DNA from: Symbiodinium natans
Taxonomy: Eukaryota; Sar; Dinophyceae; Suessiales; Symbiodiniaceae
Direction of reading: 5' to 3'
DNA: 64,000 nucleotides
NCBI GenBank assembly: GCA_905221605.1
Contig: CAJNDS010002595.1
Location: 112,001 to 176,000 of the forward strand
The first letter of the stretch is position 1; each line of letters starts with the position of its first letter. A program made the position numbers and the translations under genes. Of the stretch, positions 13,078 through 23,939 are shown piece after piece. Under the pieces are notes generated by a model that saw only the letters and a program-made list of their open reading frames with translations, was not told the origin of the DNA and ran no database searches.

Positions 13078-16000
13078 CTACACACACACGCACACACTTC
13101 CAGTACCCGGAGGGGCTGCCCCAAACGGCATGCTCCACGGATCAGACGGTGTGAAAAAGGTGCAACTGCGACCAGGCTCTCAACGACCTAAACGAGCCCC
13201 ACATAGAACAAAAGGTGTCTTTTGAGAAAGCTTCCATCCTTCTGCACGCTCCCTCTACTGCAACCGGTGGTCACGGTGCCAGCATTTTCGTCTACCGAGC
13301 CTTTTGTGAACCTGCCCTCCTCCCCTCAAGGAACCTGGCATGCGCATCCAAGAGAAGATGAGCCTGCGGATGACGGGATGGTCCACTGCACGTGCCGGCA
13401 GTGTGATCTGCTCACCAGTCTCTGCCTGCGCAAAGGCACGCAACTTTGCCCTTTAGCCTATTGAAGATCACCAAGTTCAGAACCCCTGCAAGAATCCCCT
13501 GCAACTGCAAAGTCGGCTGCCCGCCTTGCAGTAGACCTGAAAATGCGAGACTGCCTCCAGCACAACTCTGTCTACAAATGCCACCCAGGCCCTGCTGCTA
13601 GGGCTTCGCAGTTGCAACCACTTCTCGGAAGCAAATCGCCACGTTCTGCCATCTCAGTGGCCTCGCGGCAGCCTGCTCGAAAGCGCAGCTGCAGTGCTGG
13701 AGCGCCATGGCGGAAGAAGACGTCGGCCGCAAAGGTCGGAGCCTGGAGCTCCCAAGTCAAGGGGAGATTCGGCTTTGAAGGGGAAACCCGGGCCTCGGCA
13801 GGTGCCCACAGCGGAACCATCTCACCCGGCTCATGCTCCGCCCAGCGGAGGTAGCTGCGGCCGGGTCCCAATCTGAAAAATCACCCATGTCCATTCTCAA
13901 GCAAAGACTTGTGAAGACTGAATGAAGACTGGTACAGACTGAACGGATAACACATGGCAGCACACGGGGCAGCCGCTTGCTCGTCCTGCCTGCTGGTCGT
14001 CACTGCCAACAATCCCTGCTCCTGCTCGGTGCGTAGTAGCTGCCACTCCAGGTGCCGACCTCACTCATTGAGTCCCCCGGGCCCCTAGTGCTGTCGACAT
14101 CAGCCCACAGAGGCTCCTAATGATTGGGAGTATCGGCTACGCTGGGCCATGCTGGGCTCCACGGCTCCTGAGCGCTGATGCCACCCGCAACTCCGCTTCA
14201 ACGGCAGGGGGCTTCAACCATGTCCGGACCTCACAGTATGAGCGCACGGTTGGCAAAACTTCAGAGGTTCCGACTTGTAACATCTAACAATCTAACGATC
14301 AGGAGGACCGGGGGAATCTTCAAAAGCTCTTGTGTCGTTTGTGTGGCCTGGTTCGTGTCCTCGACCGCCTCGTTGTTCAAGAACTGCGGGGCAAGCAGCT
14401 GTCCCAGATGTTGAGAGTCCCTCCGGCTCTGCGGAAGGCAGAAGGAGAGTTGGAGACGGGACCAGCTGCCATCAGCTCCGTCACCCGCAGAGTGGCGGCC
14501 CTCCACCCGCACTTCATACTCGAAGAGTGGCCTAGGCTGTGCGAGTGGGGAAGCCCCCATGGCAACGCATTAGCAAGGCGTTCGCAACGCGATTAATTAA
14601 GCGACACCTGAGCTTGAGCTTGGCCACTGCAATCCACTTAGAAGGAACACCTGCTCGTCAGTTTCGCCCTCGGCCTGCAGATGACCCCAAACTTGCCATC
14701 CTCCATCCTTCCAAGATGGCTCGGCCAGGCTTTTCAGGAGGATGCGGTACTCCAATTCGCGACTGCGACATCCCAAGATCTCGAAAGCCCTCCAGCGAAG
14801 TGTGGCTACACATGGGTTGCAGTCGTCAAACTCAATCTGCAGCTCGCTGGCAAGGGGTGCAGGCAAGCCCAGCAACACAGGACCAGCGCTCTGACTCCAG
14901 CCACTCCAGGCCGCATCAGCCAGGCCCTCGCCCAAAGTCGAATACCTCAACGACATCTCCACACGGCCAGCCGATAGAGGGGTCCAAGGCCCCCGTAGCG
15001 GAGCAGATACATAAGTCCCAGAGCTCCCCGACTGGCTTGATGCTGTTGCTGTGGCTTCCAGCTGGGGTCCCAAAACCCATTCCTCACCATCACCAAGCCG
15101 CCACCGGTACTGCCACACGAGGCCTAGGCCCCTGCACAGCACGTGACTCACGTGACTTTGCTCTGGCACTTGCCACTCAAGCACAACACAGCCGTTTGCA
15201 CGGTTGAAGCACCTGAGCGTTGCGGGCTCTAAGCCGAGGAGAACCGGCATCGTCGCCTGCCCAAGCCATGTGCCCGGCTCCTTCCGAACCGCCAGACCCC
15301 ACTTCACCCAATCCGGCTGCTTGTACACCAGCCGGAACGCGATGGCAGCGCCCACGCTGCTTGGAACGTACGCTGCCAGAAGCTGCCCGCAAGATCCGTC
15401 GCCCGGGGACGTCCTGCTCTCATCTAAGTCCACCCATGGGGCATGCGGCACACCTACGACACCTACCTAGCGCCTATCTGACCTATCTCAAGCTTCTTAC
15501 TGCCGTGTCAGGGCTGCGAAGCTAACACAAACCTGTCCTCCCTTCTGAAGACCCCACCCAGCAGGGCAAAGGCACCCAACCGTCTGCGCCGTCTTTGGAC
15601 TCCTTGCCATCTTTGGACTCTTTGTCTTGGGGACGCTCGGAGCGTGTGCCGCGTGCGGAGTTCTTGCTGTCGGCCCGGCTGCGGGCATCCACTGGCTTGG
15701 GCGGGTTCTTGCTGTTTGCCCTCGGCTTTGCCTCGCGGCCATTTTCCATATCGACATCAAGAACGTTTCTAGTCAAGGGTCAAAGTCAAGGGATTGTTTT
15801 TTTCTCAACGGCCTCCGCTTGGCGCCCCAGTGATGCGGCCTTGCCCTCCGAAGCACCTGGAGCGGAAGCCAGGAACCACACAGAAAAACCCAATTCCCAC
15901 CTTCTGGCTTCAAACTGGGGCGTTGGCTGCCTTTGCTCGGAGCCCTTGTGACTTCATCCCAGGCGTTGCCTCTTCGTAGGAAAACCGTTTGTTTTTCTAG

Positions 16001-16976
16001 CTCGGCTAGGTCCGTCCAAAACACAGGAAGAATCGCCTATCGGACGGTGCTCGTGCATCTGCAGAGTGTGTGTCGACATGACATCCTGCAGCTGGCCAGT
16101 AGCTTGTCTCAGGCGTTCTCCCACTCCAAGTCTCCCCAGCTCACACCTCCGAAAGGGCTCTCAGTCCTGGCCGGAAGTCCCCAAAACATTCATGACGAGC
16201 AGCTGTTCTGTATCCTGGAAACAGAACAGAACAACTCAGCGCCCCCTTAGACATGTGCCCTGAGAAAGTCGAGTCGCATGCGCAGGGGCACTGAGGCCTG
16301 GGCTTGCAACTCCAGGGCGGCCTCAGGAAGCTGTGTTGAGCCCCCTCACTAGTTCTCCTAAATTCAAAGGAACGCTTCTCTCCTTGCCCAACCCCTGAAC
16401 GTTCAGAAGTCGTGGGGATCGAGTTCTGCATCTGCGGCCCAACTATCAATTTGCTGAGCATCAAGAGCGGAGAAGAGCAAGGACCTTGTATAGCGACCCC
16501 TCCAAAACCCTGTATTTCGACAAAGTTCCAACGCACATGCAACTTGTAGAGCAGCCTGGTATGCACGTTTTTCAAATGTCTAACAGTGTAACATTGACGA
16601 GGTTCAACTCGGCGGGGCGTATATACAAGAAGAGGACGTGCTTGGAGGGTATTGACAATGGTTCGCTTGAAGGCTCGATTTCAGGGGCTAAGCCAGCCCG
16701 TCCTTGACTAACCACAGAATAGCTTGCCTGAATGCCAGGATCGCCCGCTTGCAGGTGTGAAGAATTCACTGCTCCAGCCAGCACGGTTTTTATCTCTTGC
16801 TGGGCTGGCAAGCTCTTTTTGGGAAGGACCGGATGACGGTCGCGGGGCTTCAGCAACATGATTTCGGCTGATGCTCTGGCCGTCATCAGGCACGGCAACA
16901 GGAAGCGTTTCCCTGAGCACGGCACAGGACGCGCGTCGAGAGCTTTCTGTAAGTCAGCTTCCATGACAGCAACCAC
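7480..16976 (-). CDS. Large multi-exon protein with repeated fibronectin-III-like modules
   Basis: The clearest exons are 14597-15451, about 8587-9987 (the longest non-repetitive open frame in the window, 466 codons), a linking exon at about 8405-8610, and 7690-8350. They repeat a beta-sandwich pattern with the hallmark FN3 ends: L.W(F) in the B strand (ATFSWQQLTP), YEVR/YRFAVRAA in the C' strand, and L.P.T.Y in the E-F region (VYNLQPSTEYVAELSVRI). Further FN3-like exons lie at about 10450-10660, 13580-13860 and 14300-14560. Upstream exons hold a charged K/D/S-rich linker (15530-15770), FWTDLAELEKQTVFLRRG (15955-16024) and a plausible start, MVAVMEADLQKALDARPVP, at 16976. FN3 modules usually mediate protein or surface interactions; no enzyme domain, signal peptide or membrane anchor was identified. 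The frame changes near 7.66 kb without an obvious intron (see findings). Treating 7.5-17 kb as one gene is an inference from strand and domain continuity. Confidence 0.6.
8587..9987 (-). CDS. Largest FN3-like exon
   Basis: Uninterrupted for about 1.4 kb. It carries at least three FN3-like modules, including the segments LDWSRLCCDLGTIPVECVV, VAAHGFKPGERYQILLYAAA and HGCEVSAAIRVGDASLWSPW, the last matching the end of an FN3 fold with a WSxW-like element. The true splice donor probably precedes the nominal stop. The next exon downstream (about 8405-8610) reads CAIHVRQVLLPDGDLEETSP and continues the same domain style. The upstream edge of the exon is not defined; the conserved part starts near 9750. 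Confidence 0.65.
   Translation of the reverse strand: MKNIESTGWTGSWRRIGGQPRFNSRSEFADCNCRLACVCCFLFAIFCVRYGEMWSGRSQACRHCTGRGCDTLRLCSMSGCLQALWNLEVDREAKDQQVELRLSLQDLACPWLGCLIGQNDGSPEILEAAEAGPSRRHLQLRVQEQANSFQSRSAQDDLAKAVLPQSLWFSHVSEPITTGFVPPLPPTLTLAWDRLLSQLMVKVEFAPSRATSLAWKHASRCQVKFRDQESQEVCVMLALTDNLISIPISNLPAHGCEVSAAIRVGDASLWSPWSEFGERCQLLQPAVCSPNGHITVAGPVNHKVALDWSRLCCDLGTIPVECVVTLLQIHSESKDEVLLARCTCTACSKQHNEDIHSDQSDRDHVEVAAHGFKPGERYQILLYAAAALPRLHPRKGPCSAPVARSEPFQWPDISEEWSCLVDWALPMPQPLGRIMSRTRVTPCQNDVEGRAVVKQDRHLAYHVPFM
12280..12880. repeat. T-rich low-complexity block
   Basis: About 600 bases that are strongly T-rich on the plus strand and much lower in GC than the flanks, ending in a tetranucleotide CTTT/CTGT tract. 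The frames it opens encode only Phe/Leu/Val/Ser-rich nonsense and should not be taken as a membrane protein. Confidence 0.7.
13038..13074. repeat. (CT)n microsatellite
   Basis: About 18 uninterrupted CT dinucleotides, followed at once by a short CA-rich stretch. Confidence 0.9.
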
Positions 16977-16979
16977 CTG

Positions 16980-17690
16980 CCAGTGACAGTGGTGAGCGGC
17001 GTGTGCTAGAGAAAGCTGGCAAGAGGGGAAGTGAGAGCGAGGGACTCAGACATGAAGCTCGAAGGCAAACACAAGAAAGAAGCTGAAAAAGAGTCATTGC
17101 ACTGGGGCCCCCCGACTTGAATGACAGGGTGAGGGCGCAGCTTTGTTCCTGAAGTAGACCTGTGGCAAATGCCCGGCGAGCGCAGCTCCCACAAACGCCG
17201 TTGCTTCTTCACGTGCTGTTCACTCAGATCGCAAGTACATCATGCAAAGGTCCCCATGGCCCGCGCCCCGCACATGCCCGTCACAGCCGCCTGGGTTCCG
17301 CAACCGCGCGAGGGGTCTGGCTCGAAGTTCCTATAGTGGGGCACGGGCATCACGCAGCGCGAACAGCGCTATCCGATGCTACGCCCCACTCTTCCGCCTG
17401 CATCGGCAGTCGGCGCAGAGCTGGGTGCGCTCGAAACTGCCGGAAGCCTCTGCCAGGAAAGCCGAGACTGAGAGACTCAGCGTGCATCTCTTACAATGTG
17501 ATCCGATGGGATTGTGGTAAGGAAATAACACGGACATGAATGCGCAAGCTTGTGGGGATGTTTAGAGAAAGCCGGCTGGTGCCTCTGTCTGGCATCTGAC
17601 CTGTGTCTGGCATCAAAGCCTTGGCGTCAAAATGCCCCAAGCGCAGCCCCACTAAATCCCTCTAAACTTGGGGCGGGGCTCTACCATCAT
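16980..17690. other. Intergenic, nothing recognised
   Basis: Lies between the proposed start of the FN3-like gene and the minisatellite. No exon-like segment supported by a domain was seen on either strand. Confidence 0.4.
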
Positions 17691-17724
17691 TTGCAGGCCT
17701 CTACTATGAAAGAGAGGCTTGCAG

Positions 17725-18005
17725 GTACAGAAACTGTAACGGAACGTACGCGTAGCGGAGCTGTAACGGATGTGTCGCGGAGCTGTAACAGAGCCTTAGC
17801 GGAGGCATGCAATGAAGCGCTGCCACCGGCTGTAGCGGTGCTGTAACGGAGGCTGTATCGGAGCTGTAGTGGAAGCAGCACCTGGACGTTGGAGCAAGCT
17901 GCATCGGACCTGTAACGGAGCTGTAACGGAACTGCAACGGAGCTTTATCACCAAGGTGTAACGGAAGCTGCAACGGAAAACTGTAGCGGCGGAGCTGTAG
18001 CACGG
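17725..18005. repeat. Minisatellite of GCTGTAACGGA-type units
   Basis: Roughly 15-20 degenerate copies of an 11-12 base unit (GCTGTAACGGA and variants with TAGCGGA or TGCAACGGA). On the minus strand it gives spurious frames of repeated SSVTAPLQ. It lies between the BCD1-like and FN3-like genes. Confidence 0.85.
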
Positions 18006-18009
18006 AGAG

Positions 18010-18890
18010 TAGCGCGAATCCCATGTTAGAGCCCATCCCGAGTTCGGTAGGCACACTGCGAAGCGAGATGAGTAGACCCGAAAGCTTATAAACTATGAAC
18101 AAAAAAACTCATGAGCCACGGCCGAGTTCCTGATGCGTTGTTTACATGCAAGTGATCTGCACGCGCCGGCGAGACTGCGAAGCATTGTGCGGACACTGAT
18201 CCTGCAATTCACTTAGCAATGTGTACAAGGAACTCCATCTACACGGCCCAAAGGCCCTGCGTCACATGAAAACATCTCCGCAGATCCGGGTCGCCAGCTC
18301 CGCGCTCTGACCGGAGCCGCCTTCCAAAGGGCTTGAAGCTTCGAAGCAAACTCCAGTTCGATGTACTCCACCCTATTTAGTATGGTTATGGGTACCTAAT
18401 TCTATCATAGTACTACAATGGACCATCTGGGTACTTCGTCCCTGACTCTGGCCTTTGCTCCCCGTCTAGGCGGTGGCGCGGAAGGCGCTCGTGGCAAAGG
18501 TGGCAACATGCGTGCTTCGGCTGTGCTCTTAGACTCTACATATATGAGACAGTGCAGAGCTTGGGTCCACGCTTGTCTTGATGCTCTACATTCTACATCT
18601 CTCTACATGTAGTTACAAGGTAGTTTCGGAGGGATTCGGGACGACTCGGAGGTTTGGAGCCACTTTTTCACAAGGGACTCGACTGCTGCCCTTTCTGCCT
18701 CGCCCGAAGTCACAGATTCATGCTGAGTCTAGCAGGATCCATGTGCGCTGGTCTCAAGCTGACTACTGACCGCAAGGGAGAAACGGCCATTCTGCGCTCC
18801 ACTGATGCCATTCTAGCCGCTTCTAGCCCTGCTGTCAAGAATCAGGTTTCAGGTTTGGGATGAAGCTGGGTCTGAATCGTTTTTCCCTGC
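18010..18890. other. Intergenic, nothing recognised
   Basis: This is the 3' flank of the BCD1-like gene. No conserved exon, RNA gene or mobile element could be supported. Confidence 0.4.
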
Positions 18891-18896
18891 GACCAC

Positions 18897-21716
18897 TCAG
18901 CCAGCAGGCGGTTGAAGGAAGCGACTGACCTCCTTGAAACGCAGAGCACAGACTCAGAGTTTTAAAGTCACGCATCGGAGATATCATGCAGACAGCAGTG
19001 ATGGAAACTGTCCAGCTGTCCTGAGGGAGAGCCACATGCAGCACAGGATACTCCACAATGGCTTTGTCCATCAGGTTCTCCCGCAACGTCCGCGCCAAGT
19101 CAAGCCTCACGCCGGTGCATGTGAGTAATTATGAGTATAACTTAGACCGTCCGCCCCACCTCCCCACCTCTTCAATGCCGCTCTAAGCACACGTACGAGT
19201 AGTTTCCTTGGCCTCCTCTTCGTTTACTTCCTTGCACTGTCTTTGGCGCCCACCTGGCGTAGGGCTCATAGCGCTCCTCCGGCTCCTCCGCCGCCGACTC
19301 GGACTCGCTCTCATCGCTGGGCTCATCGCTGGGCTCATCGCTCTCCTCCGACTCCGCATCCTCCAAGTCGAAGTCATGTCAGGGCACTGTGTGCCAGAGG
19401 TCTATGCAGATGTCTGTGCAGATGTCTGCTCTCAAGCTCAGCTTTGGCGCCTCGACGCGCGCCGGTTTTGGAGGCGGAGGTGGAGGCGGCGGTGGGGGAG
19501 GTGGAGGTGGGAAGCCTCGGACCGAAGAAGCAGCAAGTAGTTGGGGGTATGTCTCTCCGAAGCTGAATCCCGAGAGCGGCTAAGGCAAGGGCTGCCCTCG
19601 TTCGGCCTGGCTGACCGAAGTTTGCCAACCCTGATGCGTCTACGTATTACAAAGTTGAACCCTCTGCCTCTTTGGAGGCGGCTCTCCTTCGCTTGGGGTC
19701 TCTTCCGCCTCCTCGACCATCATCTCGTGCCTGGACCTCCAGCCTTCCATCAGAAACGGAGCTTCAACTCAAGCTTCAGTTGAACCTCTGTGCGGTTGAC
19801 ACGGAATTTGCACTGTGACACTGTAACATGCAGCCGCAGGGACTTTGGGTCTCAGTCCTTGCCCGCAGTGGCTGCTGCAGAAATACCTCTGCAGTCGCTT
19901 CTACCTTTGTCCGAAAGCTTTGCTGCGTCTTCCTCCCCGTGCCCTGCCTGGAGAGCCTCCAGCCCTTGTTCAGCATACCTCTGCAAGGAAGTGGCTGCAA
20001 GGGTAGCCGAACCGACGTAAATGCAAGCGCACGGGAGCAGCAAGTGCCGAGTGGGACCCCGTGTCCACGAGTTGTTGAGGAACCGCTCCTTGAGGCCAAG
20101 ATGGCGCCAAGATGCAGCTTCTTCCCCACTCAAAAGTCCACTGTAGAGCTTACAAAAGCTAACTTACACTGAGCCACCAGGGCCCGGCCCACCACCTCGT
20201 GCTCTGCTGTGCCCCGATCCTTGCCAGAACTTGGCGGAGCGTGGTGGGAGCGTGGTAGGAGCGTGGTAGGAGCGTGGAAAGCAGATCTTTGAGCCGGGAG
20301 GCTGTGAGTACCTGGCCACATGCGCCGAAGTGCCAGTCCACGCGCCAAGCGATGTGGGCCGGTTTTGATTCGGACCCCGCCATCTTGGAGCCTCGCCACA
20401 ACCAAATCACACAGACGGAGCACTTTTCCTTGGAGTTCCAGCCTTTCTTCCCCTTCCCTTTGCCTTTCCCTGCAAGGAAGCAGCTCGCATGGACCCTATC
20501 CAGAACCTCTTGCGCATACACACGCGAACACCGGAGCCGGCTCCGGTATTTCGGCGCCTTTGCGCTTGCCCTTGCCGATGGGGTCCACAACGCGTGAGGT
20601 GTTGTCCCGAGCCAAGGCCATGGCAAAGGGTGCCAAGATCAACCTGCTGCAATTTGTTCTGGATAAACACAAGCTATTTATGCACAGGTGTGTAGTGTAT
20701 ATGTATGTGTTTATCGTGGCATATCGTGACTCTCCTCTAATGGTCATGTAATGTCACCACAAAATCGGAAATGCCCATCCCCACCCTGCACCTGGTCTGC
20801 CTCTCGGGCGCAGCGCACGCCCTTGCCAGGTCAATTCGCATCTTGTGTCGCCTCGGTGGCCAAAAACGCACTTTCAGTGAGCTTCCACCCTTTGTGTGGG
20901 AACCAGTGGGCACGCGGCTTTGGCTGATAAAGTCGCAGCTCCTGCGGGCAAAGTCGTTGGGGCAACACAGTTCTGGACACCAGCCTCCGATGTCATCTCT
21001 TGTCTGTTCCGATCGCTTCGGTCCTCGTCGCGAATCCTCAAGTCCCTATTGGCCCGGTCGACTGCCGCATCCACCTCCTCCAAGAGTCCGAAGTCTCGGA
21101 GAAGGACCTCAGCAGCTTTCTCAAGGTGCCCCAAACCACAGAACGTGGGTCCATGCTCATGGCAGCCCCAGTTCGAGGCGAGGCGCATCATCCGTGAAGG
21201 AGTTTAGGGGTGCCACCCGCTTCGTGCGTGGCCGCTTCCCTGTGCAGCCAGACTGCACCTTGTGCTCCTGCGCGCGTTCATCGGGCCATCTGGCCATCTT
21301 TTGCTTTTGCTCAAACCATCTCGAATCCCAAACCTTTCACGAGCTACAGTATGGGGAGGCTGTGCGAACCTGAAAGCGGGAATTGGTGCTCGTAGGCACT
21401 GCCCATGACCGGCCCAGCGGCCTTGACGCAGTTGGCCGAACAAGTCCGGATCTCGCAGGCTGGGCAGCCTAGGACTGAAGGCTCGCGTGTCGAGCTGATC
21501 CTCCTCTACTGATTACTGAATAGTATAAGACTTTCTAAGCCTAGGAGTTCAAGCTTGTGAGGAATGTCTTAGACGAATGGAGCAGGACAGATCACACAAC
21601 ACCACAGCACGCCAACACCACAGCAAGCGCGCTGCAGAAATTTGTCCCACCGCTTGGGATCCGGGCGGTACTTTGCCTGCTCCTTGTTGCAAACCCCGCA
21701 AACTGGCGAGGCTGGC
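18897..21716 (-). CDS. BCD1: HIT zinc-finger protein, box C/D snoRNP assembly factor BCD1-like
   Basis: BCD1 (ZNHIT6) is a nucleolar/nuclear protein needed for box C/D snoRNA stability. Joining exons at 21667-21716, 21422-21468, 21187-21267 and from 21107 restores a full zf-HIT: CGVCNKEQAKYR, CPACEIRTCSANCVK, EHKVQSGCTGKRPRT. The family follow-on FTDD and VLLRDFGLLEEVDAAVDRAN come next. Later exons carry LARDNTSRVVDPIGKGKRK (about 20560-20640), the WRVDWHF element (about 20350), an NLS-like PPPKRQRV (about 19670), a poly-proline tract (about 19480), an acidic D/E/S stretch (19250-19370) and the diagnostic C-terminal IVEYPVLHVALPQ (19021-19105). The last exon (18897-18932) ends with TGA. The first three zf-HIT introns all start with GC. 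The N-terminal exon before 21716 was not found. Domain order matches BCD1, so I am confident of the family. Confidence 0.83.
19460..19515 (-). repeat. Proline-codon tract within the BCD1-like gene
   Basis: A CCX-rich run (GGX on the plus strand) encodes about 13 consecutive prolines followed by KPARVEAPKL in the minus frame. The plus-strand glycine-rich frame here is its shadow. Confidence 0.6.
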
Positions 21717-21719
21717 CTC

Positions 21720-23030
21720 AGGGAGTATCAGCTGGGCACCGCAAACTTAATTCGAGCACCGAAAGCCCGAACGTCAGCCCGGCCTACTCATGGGCACCAC
21801 GCGAGCGCTCACCCGGAAGGTCACGGACCTAGAACGGCACAAGCCCGAAATCGTGGCACAATTCATCCCGAGAGAGAATGAAGAATGAATGGGGAGCTTG
21901 GCAGCTGTCTCGCGCACAACGCCCGCTTCAGTCTACACCGACGTCTCTCTCTCGCTCTCTGCCGTGAAGTGGCATCCATAACTTGAAGCAAATTGGGGAC
22001 TCTGAACCCACATCCAACAACAAACGCATCTCTGCGTTCAGTTTATGCGATATCCGCTCCATGAGGACTCCGTCGAGCATTGTGGAGGTGCACCCCGGCA
22101 GGACTTTAACAGTCGAGTCTATGCAAAGTCCTCTACACTACCAAGAAACTTCCTATAGGATCAGGGTAACCTCCGGGCCACCGTGCCTGCGCCGAGTCGG
22201 GCAAGTGCAGACGTCCAAGCATCCCAAGCATGGCAGCAAAACATCGATTTAGGATGGATAATTAGCGACATATTTTCGCACCCTTGTTGGACTGCATTGT
22301 GTTAGAGGAATAATGCAAAAGACAAATGCTTTGAGATGGTTTCCGCACACGCACTATGCGCTAGCTGAGCAAACAATGTCAGCTCATGTTCTCAACTTTG
22401 AACAACATAGCCTACACCTGCAGCCTGCAACCCAGGAAGCTTCTCCCTGTTCTGCACTAGGTCACTGAGGTTTCGTGACAAGAAACATCGCAAGGACCTG
22501 AGGCCTTGATCGGGGACAGTGCAGGTCAAATGCTTGTCACATTGTAGCTGCTTGTACAGCCTTGTACGTTTGATGCGCCGAGCGGCATCCAGGACACCAC
22601 ACTGCCGTGCGCTTTCGCTTGGTTTTGTGCCCTCCGTACTGATCAACGAAGCATATTTCTACTTCTGCTTATGTTGCTCATTTTTGTTTGTTTGGGGGGA
22701 CATCCTAACCAGTCGTCCGGCTCAGCACGGCGTGGCTATCCTGAAGCAGGAAGCCAGCCCCAAGTTTACATCTGCAGCAGTCACGCAAGGCACGTTTTCA
22801 CCGTGTTCCGCAGTGGGAATGCCAGGAGCTGCGGGTATTGCACGCTTGGCTTTGGGAAAATCACTGGTGCGGACAAGTAGGGTTTCCCAAAATAGGGGCA
22901 CCATGGGCACCCTGTTTGGGTCGTTCCTATGATTTCGGAATCTAGCATTTTGCACCTTCGAGGGTCCCCTATTCCCCTATTATTTTGGGAAGTGCCCAAA
23001 TGGCTCCTGTGTCTTTGTGGGCTCCCATTG
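21720..23030. other. Intergenic or 5' part of the BCD1-like gene
   Basis: The missing first exon of the BCD1-like gene should lie in its right-hand flank here, but no segment can be assigned. Nothing else was recognised. Confidence 0.4.
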
Positions 23031-23036
23031 CTCAGC

Positions 23037-23935
23037 TCACGCGGACTGCGGCGGTTTACCGTCCTCGCCCACGATGTTGACGTTCTGAACCGCCGGGTAC
23101 TTGCGCTTGATTCGGTTCTGCACTTCGACACGGACCTGAGCCCCCAGATTCAAAAAAATCTGAAGTGACTGAGGCTGAGAGCTGCGCTCAGATCTCTGGA
23201 AGACGAGCCACGGCCATGCTCTTCAAGGGTGGGCCGATCATCTTCAGCACAACTTTTGCATCCTCGCCATCTACAAGCTCGAAGATTTCGATGGATCCGC
23301 CACTGACGCTGAGGAATGGTCGGATGCCGTTCAAGACCTGCGCGCTACACCCCTACCCTAGTAGCCCTAGGACATGACTAAGCTGACTAAGCACCCCGAA
23401 CCCGCTCTCCCCGCCTCCTCGATCCCCGACTCTGTGAGAGGCTCTTGCTCCTGCTCTATAGCCACGACCTCGGAAACCTCGGGGATGCGCTCTTTGAGCG
23501 TCTTCCTTGGCGCCAAGAGCAATGGCAGCTGAGATGGTGCTTGGGGGCTCAAAAAGCTCGGACGGAATATTTTGCAGGTGGGGGTCTCTATGCCCATCTT
23601 CATAGTTACCGAAGATGCGGAACAGCTACTGCAGGCACCGATCAGTTCCAGCTTCACCACCGAGCCCTCGATCTCGGAGATCTTGCAGTCTCCGCCGTCG
23701 CTCTTCAGGTATGGCCGCAGCTCGTCAAGGACCTGTACATCAGGAGGCAGAGGACGACCGCTGTTTGGAGACATCAGGAGATTCATTCATTGAACCAACT
23801 ACTCACTCCAAAAAGCCCATAAATGAGACGGCCCTGAAGAACCCCAACCTCCTGGACATTGTCCCAGGTCAGAGTGAGCTTGGGCTTCTCCTTCTTCTCC
23901 GGCTCGCTGGGTTTCTCAGCCTCTTTCTCCTTTGC
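23037..23935 (-). CDS. NFU/NifU-like iron-sulfur cluster scaffold protein
   Basis: NFU proteins bind and transfer Fe-S clusters in plastids or mitochondria. Five exons are defined by matching conserved sequence and splice phase: 23849-23935 (KPKLTLTWDNVQE), 23587-23732 (VLDELRPYLKSDGG, then GACSSCSASSVTMKMGIE), 23415-23505 (TLKERIPEVSEVVAIE), 23215-23337 (a second, degenerate NFU module, VLNGIRPFLSVSGGS) and 23037-23135 (VRVEVQNRIKRKYPAVQNV, ending in TGA). The cluster-binding motif CxxC, here CSSC, is intact in the first module and absent from the second. This is the layout of plant chloroplast NFU proteins, whose C-terminal repeat is also degenerate. The intron after MGIE seems to start with GA, the next two with GC. 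The targeting region upstream is unassigned; the segment MPQILSESLSALEPRPFNE at about 24140-24194 is a weak candidate. Confidence 0.85.
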
Positions 23936-23939
23936 CTAT

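Larger units (their letters stand above)
10670..13550. other. Long non-coding stretch inside the FN3-like gene
   Basis: Apart from a weak FN3-like piece at about 11690-11820 (EAVQVLLERQPPRPRVNDEL, minus) no exon is convincing. The stretch holds a C17 run (11996-12012), a (TTC)n tract (12165-12200), a G run (12226-12243), a T-rich segment (12280-12880), a (CTTT/CTGT)n tract (12780-12870) and (CT)n (13038-13074). It is probably intronic. Confidence 0.5.

Noticed and set aside
19389-19583. Plus-strand glycine-rich frame resembling an RGG or cold-shock-type protein
   Set aside because: It is the complement of the proline tract in the BCD1-like gene.
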